From an uncultured Clostridium sp. (GTDB lineage: Bacteria > Bacillota > Clostridia > Clostridiales > Clostridiaceae), in NCBI GenBank assembly GCA_934755305.1, contig CAKVLD010000069.1, forward strand, positions 1 through 15,070: DNA of 15,070 bases. Direction: 5' to 3'. The translations under genes were made by a program, and so were the position numbers. Positions within the stretch are counted from its first letter, which is position 1. The number at the start of each line of letters is the position of its first letter. Under the pieces are notes generated by a model. The model did no database searches. It saw nothing but the letters and a program-made list of their open reading frames with translations, and was not told the origin of the DNA. Shown here piece by piece: positions 1 through 6,813 of this stretch.

Positions 1-1146
1 AGATGCAATTCTTTGTAATAAATCTCCTCCATTACTTTCATCAGCTAATGGTATAAGACCATAACCAATTTCCACTTCCATTGGCTCAACAGATATTAAA
101 TTCATAACATTTTCTGGTTCTGTTCTTTCCATTTCAACTATTTCGTCTTCTTCCATAGCTATTTCTAACTGCTTCTTTTTATCTTCTTCTTTATATAATG
201 TATAAGCTAAAAATCCAGTTGCTCCTGATGCTACTAAAAAAGCTAACTTAGGCATATTAGGAACAAGAGATAAAAATAACATTATTGTACTAGCTATTGC
301 ACAAGCTACTGGGAAAGCAGTTAATTGAGTTGCTAGTGTCTTACCAAAATTATCTTTATTTCCAGAACGAGTTACTATAATACCAGAAGCTGTTGAAATT
401 AATAAAGCTGGAATTTGCCCTACAAGTCCATCACCGACAGTTAACTTAGTATATGTTTGAGCAGCTGTTGCCGCATCCATATCCTTCATTAATACTCCAA
501 TAATAATACCAGCAATAATATTAATAGCTGTAATTATTAATCCCGCAATAGCATCTCCTTTTACGAACTTAGAAGCACCATCCATAGATCCATAAAAATC
601 TGCTTCTAATTGTAAATCTTCTCTTCTTCTCTTAGCTGTTGCTTCATCTATTATACCTGAGTTTAAATCTGCATCTATACTCATTTGTTTACCTGGCATA
701 GCATCTAATGTAAATCTTGCCGATACTTCTGATACTCTACCAGCACCATTAGTTATAACTATAAACTGAATAATTACAATTATTAAGAATATAATAATAC
801 CAACTACGTAATTACCACCGACAACAAACTCACCAAAAGCTTGAATTATTTTTCCTGCATCTGCTTCTGTCAAAATCAATCTAGTTGACGATACATTTAA
901 TCCAAGCCTAAACAAGGTAGTTACTAATAATAAGGTTGGAAATATAGATAATTGTAATACTTCCGTAGTAAACATAGTTATTAATATAATTACTATAGCA
1001 AGTGTTATATTAAGTGCTAACAAAATATCTAGTAACGTCTTAGGTAATGGAATAATAATCATTAATATTATTCCGATTACTGCAAATGCTACTACTATAT
1101 CAAGATTACTTTTAATATTGAATTTATTTTTATTCCCATTCGCCAA
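1..1146 (-). CDS. flhA: Flagellar export gate protein FlhA, N-terminal part (cut by the window edge)
   Basis: FlhA is the large export-gate protein of the flagellar type III secretion system. Its membrane domain couples ion flow to export and its cytoplasmic domain receives chaperone-substrate complexes. The 382 codons seen here cover the hydrophobic membrane domain, including the FHIPEP-family signature RFTLDAMPGKQMSIDADLN, and a charged stretch entering the cytoplasmic domain (KEEDKKKQLEIAMEEDE). The C-terminal domain lies outside the window. The start is taken as TTG at 1144-1146, giving (M)ANGNKNKFNIK; the nearby ATG codons are in other frames that soon hit stops, and AAGGA lies 10 bases upstream. 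It follows fliR-flhB after 38 bases. The identity is secure; the TTG start is an inference. Confidence 0.95.
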   Translation of the reverse strand, partial: MANGNKNKFNIKSNLDIVVAFAVIGIILMIIIPLPKTLLDILLALNITLAIVIILITMFTTEVLQLSIFPTLLLVTTLFRLGLNVSSTRLILTEADAGKIIQAFGEFVVGGNYVVGIIIFLIIVIIQFIVITNGAGRVSEVSARFTLDAMPGKQMSIDADLNSGIIDEATAKRRREDLQLEADFYGSMDGASKFVKGDAIAGLIITAINIIAGIIIGVLMKDMDAATAAQTYTKLTVGDGLVGQIPALLISTASGIIVTRSGNKDNFGKTLATQLTAFPVACAIASTIMLFLSLVPNMPKLAFLVASGATGFLAYTLYKEEDKKKQLEIAMEEDEIVEMERTEPENVMNLISVEPMEVEIGYGLIPLADESNGGDLLQRIAS

Positions 1147-1161
1147 TTTAATCCCATCCTT
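1147..1161 (-). promoter_or_regulatory. Ribosome binding site setting the TTG start of flhA
   Basis: On the minus strand AAGGATGGGATTAAA immediately precedes TTG. The AAGGA core is 10 bases from the start codon. The ATG inside this element opens a frame that stops within about 20 codons, so the TTG frame is the one that continues into FlhA. Confidence 0.6.
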
Positions 1162-1180
1162 TTTGTAATACGTTACACAT

Positions 1181-1202
1181 AAGCTTATTTATTTTTAAGC
1201 TT
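1181..1202 (-). other. Stem-loop across the fliR-flhB stop codon
   Basis: A perfect 7-base inverted repeat (AAGCTTA at 1196-1202 and TAAGCTT at 1181-1187, read on the minus strand) encloses an 8-base A-rich loop. The downstream arm contains the TAA stop of fliR-flhB. A second, weaker 5-base stem (TGTAA/TTACA) lies at 1164-1177. No T-run follows, so this is not a standard intrinsic terminator. It may affect translational coupling or mRNA stability between flhB and flhA; no function is shown. Confidence 0.4.
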
Positions 1203-3023
1203 AAATACCATAGCTAAAACTTCTGCTACTGCTTGATACATATGATGAGGTATATCTTGATCTATCTCAACCTCTTTATATATCATTCTGGCTAGAGTTT
1301 TATTTTCCATAATTGGAACATCATTTTCTTTTGCTAACTCCTTTATTTTTATAGCAACTAAATCCGCCCCTTTTGCAACTACCTTTGGTGCTTCACTAAC
1401 ACCTTCTTCATACTTTAACGCTATTGCTAAATGTGTAGGGTTAGTTATTACAACTGTTGCATCTGCTACTTGGGACATCATTCTTCTAGTCGCCATTTCT
1501 CTTTGCTTTTGTTTTATCTTACCCTTTATTTTAGGGTCACCTTCCATTTGTTTATACTCTTCTTTAATTTCTTGCTTACTCATTCTCATATCTTTTTTAA
1601 AGAATCTGAATTGTACAAAATAATCTATAGCCGCAATTAATACAAGGGCCATACAAACCTGAGCAAATACACCTGAAATTATTTTTTTTATATCTTCCCC
1701 TAAAGAAGGAAGATAAGCGCTCGATATTTGTAATATAGAGTCATAATTTTTTATTATATATTTATATCCGATAAATGATAGTATAGAAACAACAACTAAG
1801 TTTTTTATTAAGTCTGCTATACTTTTTTTAGAAAACATGTTTTTAAATCCATTTATCGGATTTAATTTCCCAAAAGACGGTTTTAAAGGCTCTCCTGTAA
1901 ACATAAAACCTGTCTGCATTACACTACCTACTATTCCAGCTATCATTATTGGAACAACAGCAGGTAATACTGCAATTAAAGCCTTAAAAATAACATTGTT
2001 AACTATATATTTAACTGACATATTATCAACATTATCTAAAATGCCACCTTGTAAAATGACTTGCATATACTCTCTTAAGCTCTTAACAATTGAAGCACTA
2101 AATAATAATATGACTAATGTACATGCAATCATAGTTAGTGCTAAACCAACATCTTTACTTCGGGCTACTTGACCCTTTTTTTTAGCTTCTGATTTCTTTT
2201 TAGGAGTAGCTTCTTCTGTCTTATCATCTCCAGCAAAAATCAATACAATTGGTACTGCCTGTAATACCTTTAATAAATCACTTAATACATCCGGTATCAT
2301 TCCAAATGTAGATACAATTAACTTACAAAATATAGGTAAGAAAATTGTAAATGAAACTATTCCTACCACTATTCTAATTGGCATACCTAACATCATTACA
2401 TTTATTGTAGGAACTGTTCTTGATATAAGTGATAAAGTTATATCTGTAATTAAGGCTATCAATACAATTGGCAAACAAATCCTAACACCTATCACAAAAA
2501 ACTTTATAAAACTTTGTAATAAAACATAGAAACTATCTTGTAACATTATTGTATTTCCTACAGTAATAATATCAAAACTTGCCACTAAACATTTAATTAA
2601 TACATGATGACTATCGGTTATAAAAAATATCACTGCACTTATATAATAAGATAAACTTCCTAAAAAAGTACTATTAGTATTTGTAGTAGGATTTAAAACA
2701 CTCATCATAGATAACCCAACTTGTTGATCTATAAAAGCTCCTGCCATCTGAATACATTCAAAAATTATATTTACAATAAACCCCAATATAATTCCGGTTA
2801 TTATTTCGTTAACTATAGAAATAATCAACATAAAATTATTGGATATACCTAAAACTACTGATGTATCAATATGAGATACAACACATAATGAAATTATTAT
2901 ACCTAAACACGCCTTCAATTTTTTTGGTGTTCCCTTAGGATAAAATATATTTACAACATAAAAGAATGTTACAATTCTTAAGAAACATAAAAAAAGTGCT
3001 AGAAAGTAGGCTGTATTAATCAT
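1185..3023 (-). CDS. fliR-flhB: Fused FliR-FlhB flagellar export gate protein
   Basis: One 612-residue protein joins two export-apparatus components that are separate in most bacteria. Residues 1 to about 260 are FliR: several hydrophobic helices, ending with the conserved RTVPTINVMMLGMPIRI region (202-218). The FlhB part begins near residue 265 with GDDKTEEATPKKKSEAKKKGQ, the usual FlhB N-terminus, followed by its membrane helices and cytoplasmic domain. The autocleavage motif NPTH is at 528-531, in the context VVITNPTHLAIALKYE, so the export substrate switch should still work. The linker is only a few residues and shows no stop or frameshift. ATG follows AGGAGGT with an 8-base spacing, 13 bases after fliQ. 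The arrangement enforces a 1:1 FliR:FlhB ratio and is known from clostridia. Confidence 0.97.
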   Translation of the reverse strand: MINTAYFLALFLCFLRIVTFFYVVNIFYPKGTPKKLKACLGIIISLCVVSHIDTSVVLGISNNFMLIISIVNEIITGIILGFIVNIIFECIQMAGAFIDQQVGLSMMSVLNPTTNTNSTFLGSLSYYISAVIFFITDSHHVLIKCLVASFDIITVGNTIMLQDSFYVLLQSFIKFFVIGVRICLPIVLIALITDITLSLISRTVPTINVMMLGMPIRIVVGIVSFTIFLPIFCKLIVSTFGMIPDVLSDLLKVLQAVPIVLIFAGDDKTEEATPKKKSEAKKKGQVARSKDVGLALTMIACTLVILLFSASIVKSLREYMQVILQGGILDNVDNMSVKYIVNNVIFKALIAVLPAVVPIMIAGIVGSVMQTGFMFTGEPLKPSFGKLNPINGFKNMFSKKSIADLIKNLVVVSILSFIGYKYIIKNYDSILQISSAYLPSLGEDIKKIISGVFAQVCMALVLIAAIDYFVQFRFFKKDMRMSKQEIKEEYKQMEGDPKIKGKIKQKQREMATRRMMSQVADATVVITNPTHLAIALKYEEGVSEAPKVVAKGADLVAIKIKELAKENDVPIMENKTLARMIYKEVEIDQDIPHHMYQAVAEVLAMVFKLKNK

Positions 3024-3036
3024 ACTGCACTACCTC

Positions 3037-3306
3037 CTATGTTGAAACTGTAACTATAAGTTCAAAAATTTTCTCTGTAAAAGCCATAAGAGTATGTAAC
3101 ATCCAATTTCCTGTAAGAATACCTACAAAGGCTATACCTAGTAATTTTGGAACAAAAGTTAAAGTTTGCTCTTGAATTTGTGTAGTAGCTTGTAAAATAC
3201 TAATTATTAACCCTATTACAATTGCAACTATTAAAATAGGTGCTCCAACCTTTACAGCAGTTAAAATCCCTTCTTTAACAATTCCAATTACCATACTTTC
3301 ACTCAT
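3037..3306 (-). CDS. fliQ: Flagellar export gate protein FliQ
   Basis: An 89-residue, two-helix membrane protein that joins FliP and FliR to form the core channel of the flagellar export gate. The sequence shows the typical FliQ layout: a short polar N-terminus, a first hydrophobic segment (VGAPILIVAIVIGLIISILQ), the conserved ATTQIQEQTLTFVPKLLGI stretch, and a second hydrophobic segment ending near an acidic C-terminus. Length matches the family. The ATG is preceded by GAGGTG with a 7-base spacing; this site overlaps the end of fliP. It lies 11 bases after fliP and 13 bases before fliR-flhB, so translation is likely coupled along the fliP-fliQ-fliR series. Confidence 0.96.
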   Translation of the reverse strand: MSESMVIGIVKEGILTAVKVGAPILIVAIVIGLIISILQATTQIQEQTLTFVPKLLGIAFVGILTGNWMLHTLMAFTEKIFELIVTVST

Positions 3307-3317
3307 AAACTCTCACC

Positions 3318-4094
3318 TCAACTAAAACTCATTACAAGAGATCTAACCAATAAATACCAACCATCTACCATTACAAATAATAATAACTTAAATGGTAATG
3401 ATACCATTGCTGGAGGCAGCATCATCATCCCCATAGACATAAGAACACTTCCAACTACCATATCTATAAGTAAAAATGGTAAATATAATAAAAATCCTAT
3501 TTGAAAGGCTGTTTTTAATTCGCTAATAGCAAATGCAGGTATTAATATATAAAAAGGAACATTATCTTCTGTTAAATCTTCTTGATTTATTCCTGATATT
3601 TCAACAAAAAGCTCTAAATCCTTTTGTCTTGTTTGACTCTTCATAAAATCTCTTAATGGTTTTCCACCTTTTTCAATAGCTTGTTCTTGGGTAATGGTTC
3701 CTTCTAAATAAGGTTGTATAGCATCATTATTCATATTACTATATACAGGATGCATTATAAACAATGTTAAAAATACTGCAAGACCTGTTAATACTTGATT
3801 AGGTATTGAAGATGATGCTCCTAAAGCATTTTTTAAGAATGAAAAAACTACAACAATTCGTGTGAAGGATGTCATCATTATAATTATTGAAGGTAATAAG
3901 CTTAATATAGTAAAAAATATAAGTAATTTTATATTTGAAACATAATCATTAGCTGTTCCTTCTCCACCAACATTTATATTAACATTTGGTAAGGAAATAT
4001 CAGTTGGTGCAGCATTAGCAACGATACCCGAGAAGCCAAGTATAGACATAGAAAATAAAATTATATATAACCATTTTCTTTTATTTTTTTTCAT
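3318..4094 (-). CDS. fliP: Flagellar export gate protein FliP with cleavable signal peptide
   Basis: FliP is the main subunit of the export-gate pore at the centre of the basal body. From the chosen start the protein has 258 residues. It opens with a basic stretch (MKKNKRK), a hydrophobic core and a signal peptidase I-type site (ANA before AP, about residues 26-28), as expected because FliP is unusual among gate proteins in having a cleaved signal peptide. The FliP signatures MMTSFTRIVVVFSFLKNALG and FIMHPVY follow, then further membrane helices. An ATG nine bases upstream (4101-4103) overlaps the AAGGA; the ATG at 4092-4094 is 8 bases from it and is preferred. The gene overlaps the end of fliO by 14 bases. 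Confidence 0.96.
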   Translation of the reverse strand: MKKNKRKWLYIILFSMSILGFSGIVANAAPTDISLPNVNINVGGEGTANDYVSNIKLLIFFTILSLLPSIIIMMTSFTRIVVVFSFLKNALGASSSIPNQVLTGLAVFLTLFIMHPVYSNMNNDAIQPYLEGTITQEQAIEKGGKPLRDFMKSQTRQKDLELFVEISGINQEDLTEDNVPFYILIPAFAISELKTAFQIGFLLYLPFLLIDMVVGSVLMSMGMMMLPPAMVSLPFKLLLFVMVDGWYLLVRSLVMSFS

Positions 4095-4476
4095 GCTTAT
4101 CATCCTTTGACTTTATTTTGCTAATAGCAAGCTGTATTTTATCTTTTGAAGTATTTAAAATATCTTCATAAAATTTATCTATCTCTTTAATAGATTGTTC
4201 TTTATTTATTTCTAAATTCTCTATTTCATCTTTTGTTAAGTCTTTCAGTTTTTCAGTATGTTCAGGAGATGTTAATATCATCATACCTTCATCTCCTGTA
4301 CGTAACACTATAATAAAACTATCTTTCGATATTTGTGTTTTCTCAATTATTTTAACATACTTATTGTTTGTAGTCTTCTTTATCCCTTTATTCATAAACT
4401 TAAAGGTAATAATCATAAGACTAAAAACTATTATTAATGCAAATACAAGATTCAATAAAGTTTTTATAATATCCAT
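4081..4476 (-). CDS. fliO: Flagellar biosynthesis protein FliO (FliZ-like)
   Basis: A 131-residue protein with a single N-terminal membrane helix (about residues 4-28) and a lysine- and glutamate-rich cytoplasmic tail. It fits the FliO/FliZ family, which helps FliP assemble into the export gate. The segment KYVKIIEKTQISKDSFIIVLRTGDEGMMIL resembles the small beta-rich domain that follows the helix in this family. Identification rests on that architecture and on its place just before fliP with a 14-base overlap. The primary sequence of FliO is poorly conserved. It starts 12 bases after fliL; AAGG lies close to the ATG, so the ribosome binding site is modest. Confidence 0.85.
   Translation of the reverse strand: MDIIKTLLNLVFALIIVFSLMIITFKFMNKGIKKTTNNKYVKIIEKTQISKDSFIIVLRTGDEGMMILTSPEHTEKLKDLTKDEIENLEINKEQSIKEIDKFYEDILNTSKDKIQLAISKIKSKDDKHEKK
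4103..4107 (-). promoter_or_regulatory. Ribosome binding site of fliP
   Basis: AAGGA, within the 3' end of fliO, lies 8 bases before the ATG at 4092-4094. It decides against the in-frame ATG at 4101-4103, which touches the site. Confidence 0.65.
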
Positions 4477-4488
4477 TTACCTTATTTT

Positions 4489-4977
4489 CTATACCTTTTG
4501 TACTACAAAGCCAGTTCCTTCTTCACCAACTAAAAATACGTCTAATATTTGACCTTTTTCAAGTTGACTATTAATAGCTTGTACTAATCCTTCCTTTAAA
4601 GCTATTTCATTACTTGCACTAAAATCATTTGAACACTTAGATTTTAAATACCAAATTGCTGAATCTTGTATATTTATTTTCTTTTTTTCTAATTCTGCAG
4701 CTAAATCTGCATTTTCTTGATCATATTCAATAGTTAACGAAGTCTTTAAATATGATTTTCCATTTTCATCACTTAAATTAAGCGTTACATCATTAAATAA
4801 TACATAGTTAGTAGTAACTACTTTAACCTCTGCATTATTGTTACTTTGTAAATAAAAATATACGCCACCAAAAGCTCCAGCTCCTACTACTAATAATCCT
4901 AAAATAACTATAAGCATAACTTTACTTTTGCCGCCACCTTTTGATTCTTGCGTTTCATCCTTTTGTTTCTTTGCCAT
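4489..4977 (-). CDS. fliL: Flagellar basal body-associated protein FliL
   Basis: FliL sits around the stator units and supports motor torque. The 162-residue protein has a basic, polar N-terminus (MAKKQKDETQESKGGGK), one membrane helix (about residues 20-43), and an extracytoplasmic domain with the FliL pattern: YVLFNDVTLNLSD, then YLKTSLTIEYD and a C-terminal LVQAINSQLEKGQILDVFLVGEE-like segment. A GTG 9 bases further upstream (4984-4986) could extend the frame by three residues, but it overlaps both the Shine-Dalgarno GAGGAG and the motB stop. The ATG at 4975-4977 is exactly 8 bases from GAGGAG and is preferred. Placement directly after motB fits a stator-linked role. Confidence 0.93.
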   Translation of the reverse strand: MAKKQKDETQESKGGGKSKVMLIVILGLLVVGAGAFGGVYFYLQSNNNAEVKVVTTNYVLFNDVTLNLSDENGKSYLKTSLTIEYDQENADLAAELEKKKINIQDSAIWYLKSKCSNDFSASNEIALKEGLVQAINSQLEKGQILDVFLVGEEGTGFVVQKV

Positions 4978-4982
4978 TATTA

Positions 4983-5711
4983 TCACTCCTCATTGCTCGC
5001 AACAATTAGTATATTTACTCTTCTGTTTAAAGCTCTTTCTTCTTCTGTTGAATTTCCTGTTACAGGTTTTTGTTCACCATAACCTGATGCTGAAAATCTG
5101 TCTGGACTAAGATTTTTAGTCTCTGTAAAATATCTTAAAACTTTTATAGCTCTTGTTCCTGATAACTCCCAGTTAGAATCAAATTGACTTGTCTTTATTG
5201 GTACATTATCAGTATGCCCTTCAATTATTATGTTATTAGGCATTGTTGCAATTAAATCACTTACTTTATCTAATATAGCTTTTGATTCTGGTTTTAAGTT
5301 TGCTTCTCCAGTTTCAAAAAGGATACTATCCTTCATTTGAAGAATTATTCCTCTTTCATCTTGAACTATTGATAAAACATCATTTAATTGATTATCTTGA
5401 ACATATTCATTAACTTCATCATAAGTTTGTTGTGATGTACTTTGATCAGTAGTTTGATCTTCATATTTAGATTCCCCACCTACTAAAGGAACTTCACCAT
5501 CATATAAGTTATATTCTAAAATAGAACTTGCACTTTTCCCGGCCATTACTTGATTGAATGCATTTGATAATTGCTTTATTTTCTCACTATCTAAAGATGA
5601 CATTGAATATAAAAGAACAAAGAATGTCATAAGCAAGGTTACAGTATCACAATATGTATCCAACCAAGTTGCACCTGCAGGTCCTTGACCTGATTTCTTC
5701 TTTCTAGCCAT
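4983..5711 (-). CDS. motB: Flagellar motor stator protein MotB
   Basis: MotB is the peptidoglycan-anchoring stator subunit. The 242 residues comprise a basic cytoplasmic N-terminus, one membrane helix (about 17-38) with the ion-binding aspartate at D22 in DTYCDTVTLLMTFFVLLYS, a plug/linker region with a Gln/Thr/Ser-rich stretch (about 85-98), and a C-terminal OmpA-like domain. In that domain IIIEGHTDNVPI (161-172) and ALNRRVNILI (227-236) are the peptidoglycan-binding signatures. ATG is 3 bases after the motA stop, with GGAG 11 bases upstream, so translation is probably coupled to motA. The helix and following segment (FFVLLYSMSSLDSEKIKQ) look closer to PomB/MotS than to the classical proton-type MotB; ion specificity is not settled by sequence. 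Confidence 0.96.
   Translation of the reverse strand: MARKKKSGQGPAGATWLDTYCDTVTLLMTFFVLLYSMSSLDSEKIKQLSNAFNQVMAGKSASSILEYNLYDGEVPLVGGESKYEDQTTDQSTSQQTYDEVNEYVQDNQLNDVLSIVQDERGIILQMKDSILFETGEANLKPESKAILDKVSDLIATMPNNIIIEGHTDNVPIKTSQFDSNWELSGTRAIKVLRYFTETKNLSPDRFSASGYGEQKPVTGNSTEEERALNRRVNILIVASNEE
4986..4991 (-). promoter_or_regulatory. Ribosome binding site of fliL
   Basis: GAGGAG on the minus strand lies 8 bases before the ATG at 4975-4977 and just inside the end of motB. It decides the fliL start in favour of the ATG over the upstream GTG, which overlaps it. Confidence 0.75.
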
Positions 5712-5714
5712 ATC

Positions 5715-6521
5715 TTATGCAACTCCTTCACTATTTTCAGTGTTACTTTCTAAGAATTTAAGTCTTTCTTCTGGATCCAAATAAGTAATTAATTTTTCTT
5801 CAACAATTCTTGGATTTACACCTGATTGAATAGCTAAGATACCTTCTAATGCCATTTGTTTCAACACAACTTCTGCTTCACTTTTCTTTGCAAGGTTAGC
5901 TCCAATAGGATTACAGAATAAGTTACCTAATAATGAACCATAAAAAGTTGTAATAAGTGCTGTACCCATACCAGATGCTATAGTTGATGCATCTGAAAGA
6001 TTTTGAAGCATTTGAATAAGACCTATAAGTGTACCTAACATACCAAACCCTGGTGCATATCCTCCCCATGTAAGAAATAATCCTGCACCTTTACTATGTC
6101 TAGCTTCCATAGCTTCAATTTCAAGTTCTAATATTTCTTTAATTGTTTCTGGTTCTATACCATCTACTACCATTTGTAAACCCTTTTTTAAGAACTTATC
6201 GTCTAATTGATTAATCTCATCTTCTAAAGAAAGTAACCCTTCTCTTCTTGCTTTTTTAGAAAGATCAGAAAATTGAGCTATAATTTCTTTTCCAGAAGAT
6301 GCATCTTCTTTAAACGCTTGACCTAAAATAACACCAACCTTCTTTACTATATCTGAAGGATATGTCATACAAACAGCTGCAAATGATCCACCTACAGTAA
6401 TTAATACTGATGCAAAATCCCAAAATATAGCAAGACCTCCATCACCGGTTGCCATACTAAATCCTAATAATACTATTCCTCCTAATAAACCTATGAGTGT
6501 CAAAGTATCTGATTTTTTCAT
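5715..6521 (-). CDS. motA: Flagellar motor stator protein MotA
   Basis: MotA forms the ring around MotB that turns against FliG. The 268-residue protein has four hydrophobic segments (about 8-25, 32-52, 148-172, 182-204). The large cytoplasmic loop carries the charged motif KKARREGLLSLEDEI (89-103), where an arginine and a glutamate contact FliG in studied motors. P157 in YAPGFGMLGT corresponds to the conserved TM3 proline. T164 (MLGTLIGL) and T192 (ALITTFYG) match in spacing, 28 residues, the threonines T158 and T186 of Vibrio PomA, a sodium-type stator. AGGAGG lies 7 bases before the ATG, and flbD ends 11 bases upstream. The identity is secure; sodium use is only suggested. Confidence 0.96.
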   Translation of the reverse strand: MKKSDTLTLIGLLGGIVLLGFSMATGDGGLAIFWDFASVLITVGGSFAAVCMTYPSDIVKKVGVILGQAFKEDASSGKEIIAQFSDLSKKARREGLLSLEDEINQLDDKFLKKGLQMVVDGIEPETIKEILELEIEAMEARHSKGAGLFLTWGGYAPGFGMLGTLIGLIQMLQNLSDASTIASGMGTALITTFYGSLLGNLFCNPIGANLAKKSEAEVVLKQMALEGILAIQSGVNPRIVEEKLITYLDPEERLKFLESNTENSEGVA

Positions 6522-6532
6522 TTTATTGCCTC

Positions 6533-6724
6533 CTAAAACTTATTATTAAAAATTCTTTTTTTATACCTTATAACTTCTTCTTTTACTTCATCTATACTCT
6601 GTAATACAATGTACTTTTTTCCATTTGTTAATGTTATAAGAGTTTCAGGAACTTCTTCTACTTTTTCTATATGCTCAGCATTTAAAACAAACTCTTTATT
6701 ATTCATACCAGTAACCTCTATCAT
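6533..6724 (-). CDS. flbD: Small flagellar protein FlbD/SwrD
   Basis: A 63-residue cytoplasmic protein of the FlbD family, called SwrD in Bacillus subtilis, where it raises motor power and is needed for swarming. The sequence has the family pattern: an N-terminal MIEVTGMNNKEFVLNAEHIE, then VEEVPETLITLTNGKKYIV, and a helical end with basic residues. Its position directly before motA agrees with a stator-related role. The ATG is preceded by an unusual G-run ribosome binding site (AAGGGGG, 6733-6738 region). An 89-base gap with a stem-loop separates it from flgE. Molecular function is unknown in detail. Confidence 0.9.
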   Translation of the reverse strand: MIEVTGMNNKEFVLNAEHIEKVEEVPETLITLTNGKKYIVLQSIDEVKEEVIRYKKRIFNNKF

Positions 6725-6763
6725 TCTAAATCCCCCTTAAAACTTTAGTTATGTAAATTAACT

Positions 6764-6794
6764 AGATAGAATTAGGAATATCCTAATTCTACCT
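6764..6794 (-). other. Strong stem-loop between flgE and flbD
   Basis: An 11-base perfect inverted repeat (6767-6777 with 6781-6791, arm TAGAATTAGGA) encloses a 3-base loop. After one mismatch two more pairs can form, extending it to 6764-6794. It lies 20 bases after the flgE stop, in the 89-base gap before flbD. The sequence after it on the transcribed strand is TCTAGTTAATTTAC, not a T-run, and the stem is AT-rich, so it is not a standard terminator. It could protect the 3' end of a processed flgE message or partly attenuate readthrough. The rest of the gap holds only the flbD ribosome binding site. Confidence 0.65.
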
Positions 6795-6813
6795 TAGTAA
6801 AAATCAACCTAAA

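Noticed and set aside
1148..1180. Ten-codon open frame between fliR-flhB and flhA, ending one base before the flhA TTG
   Set aside because: It has no Shine-Dalgarno sequence of its own, so a leader peptide is not supported; its overlap with the flhA ribosome binding site is probably chance.
1837..2172. 111-codon open frame on the plus strand inside fliR-flhB
   Set aside because: It mirrors conserved FlhB coding sequence and has no family match that I recognise.
6764..6794. Intrinsic terminator after flgE
   Set aside because: The stem is AT-rich and is not followed by a run of T on the transcribed strand.
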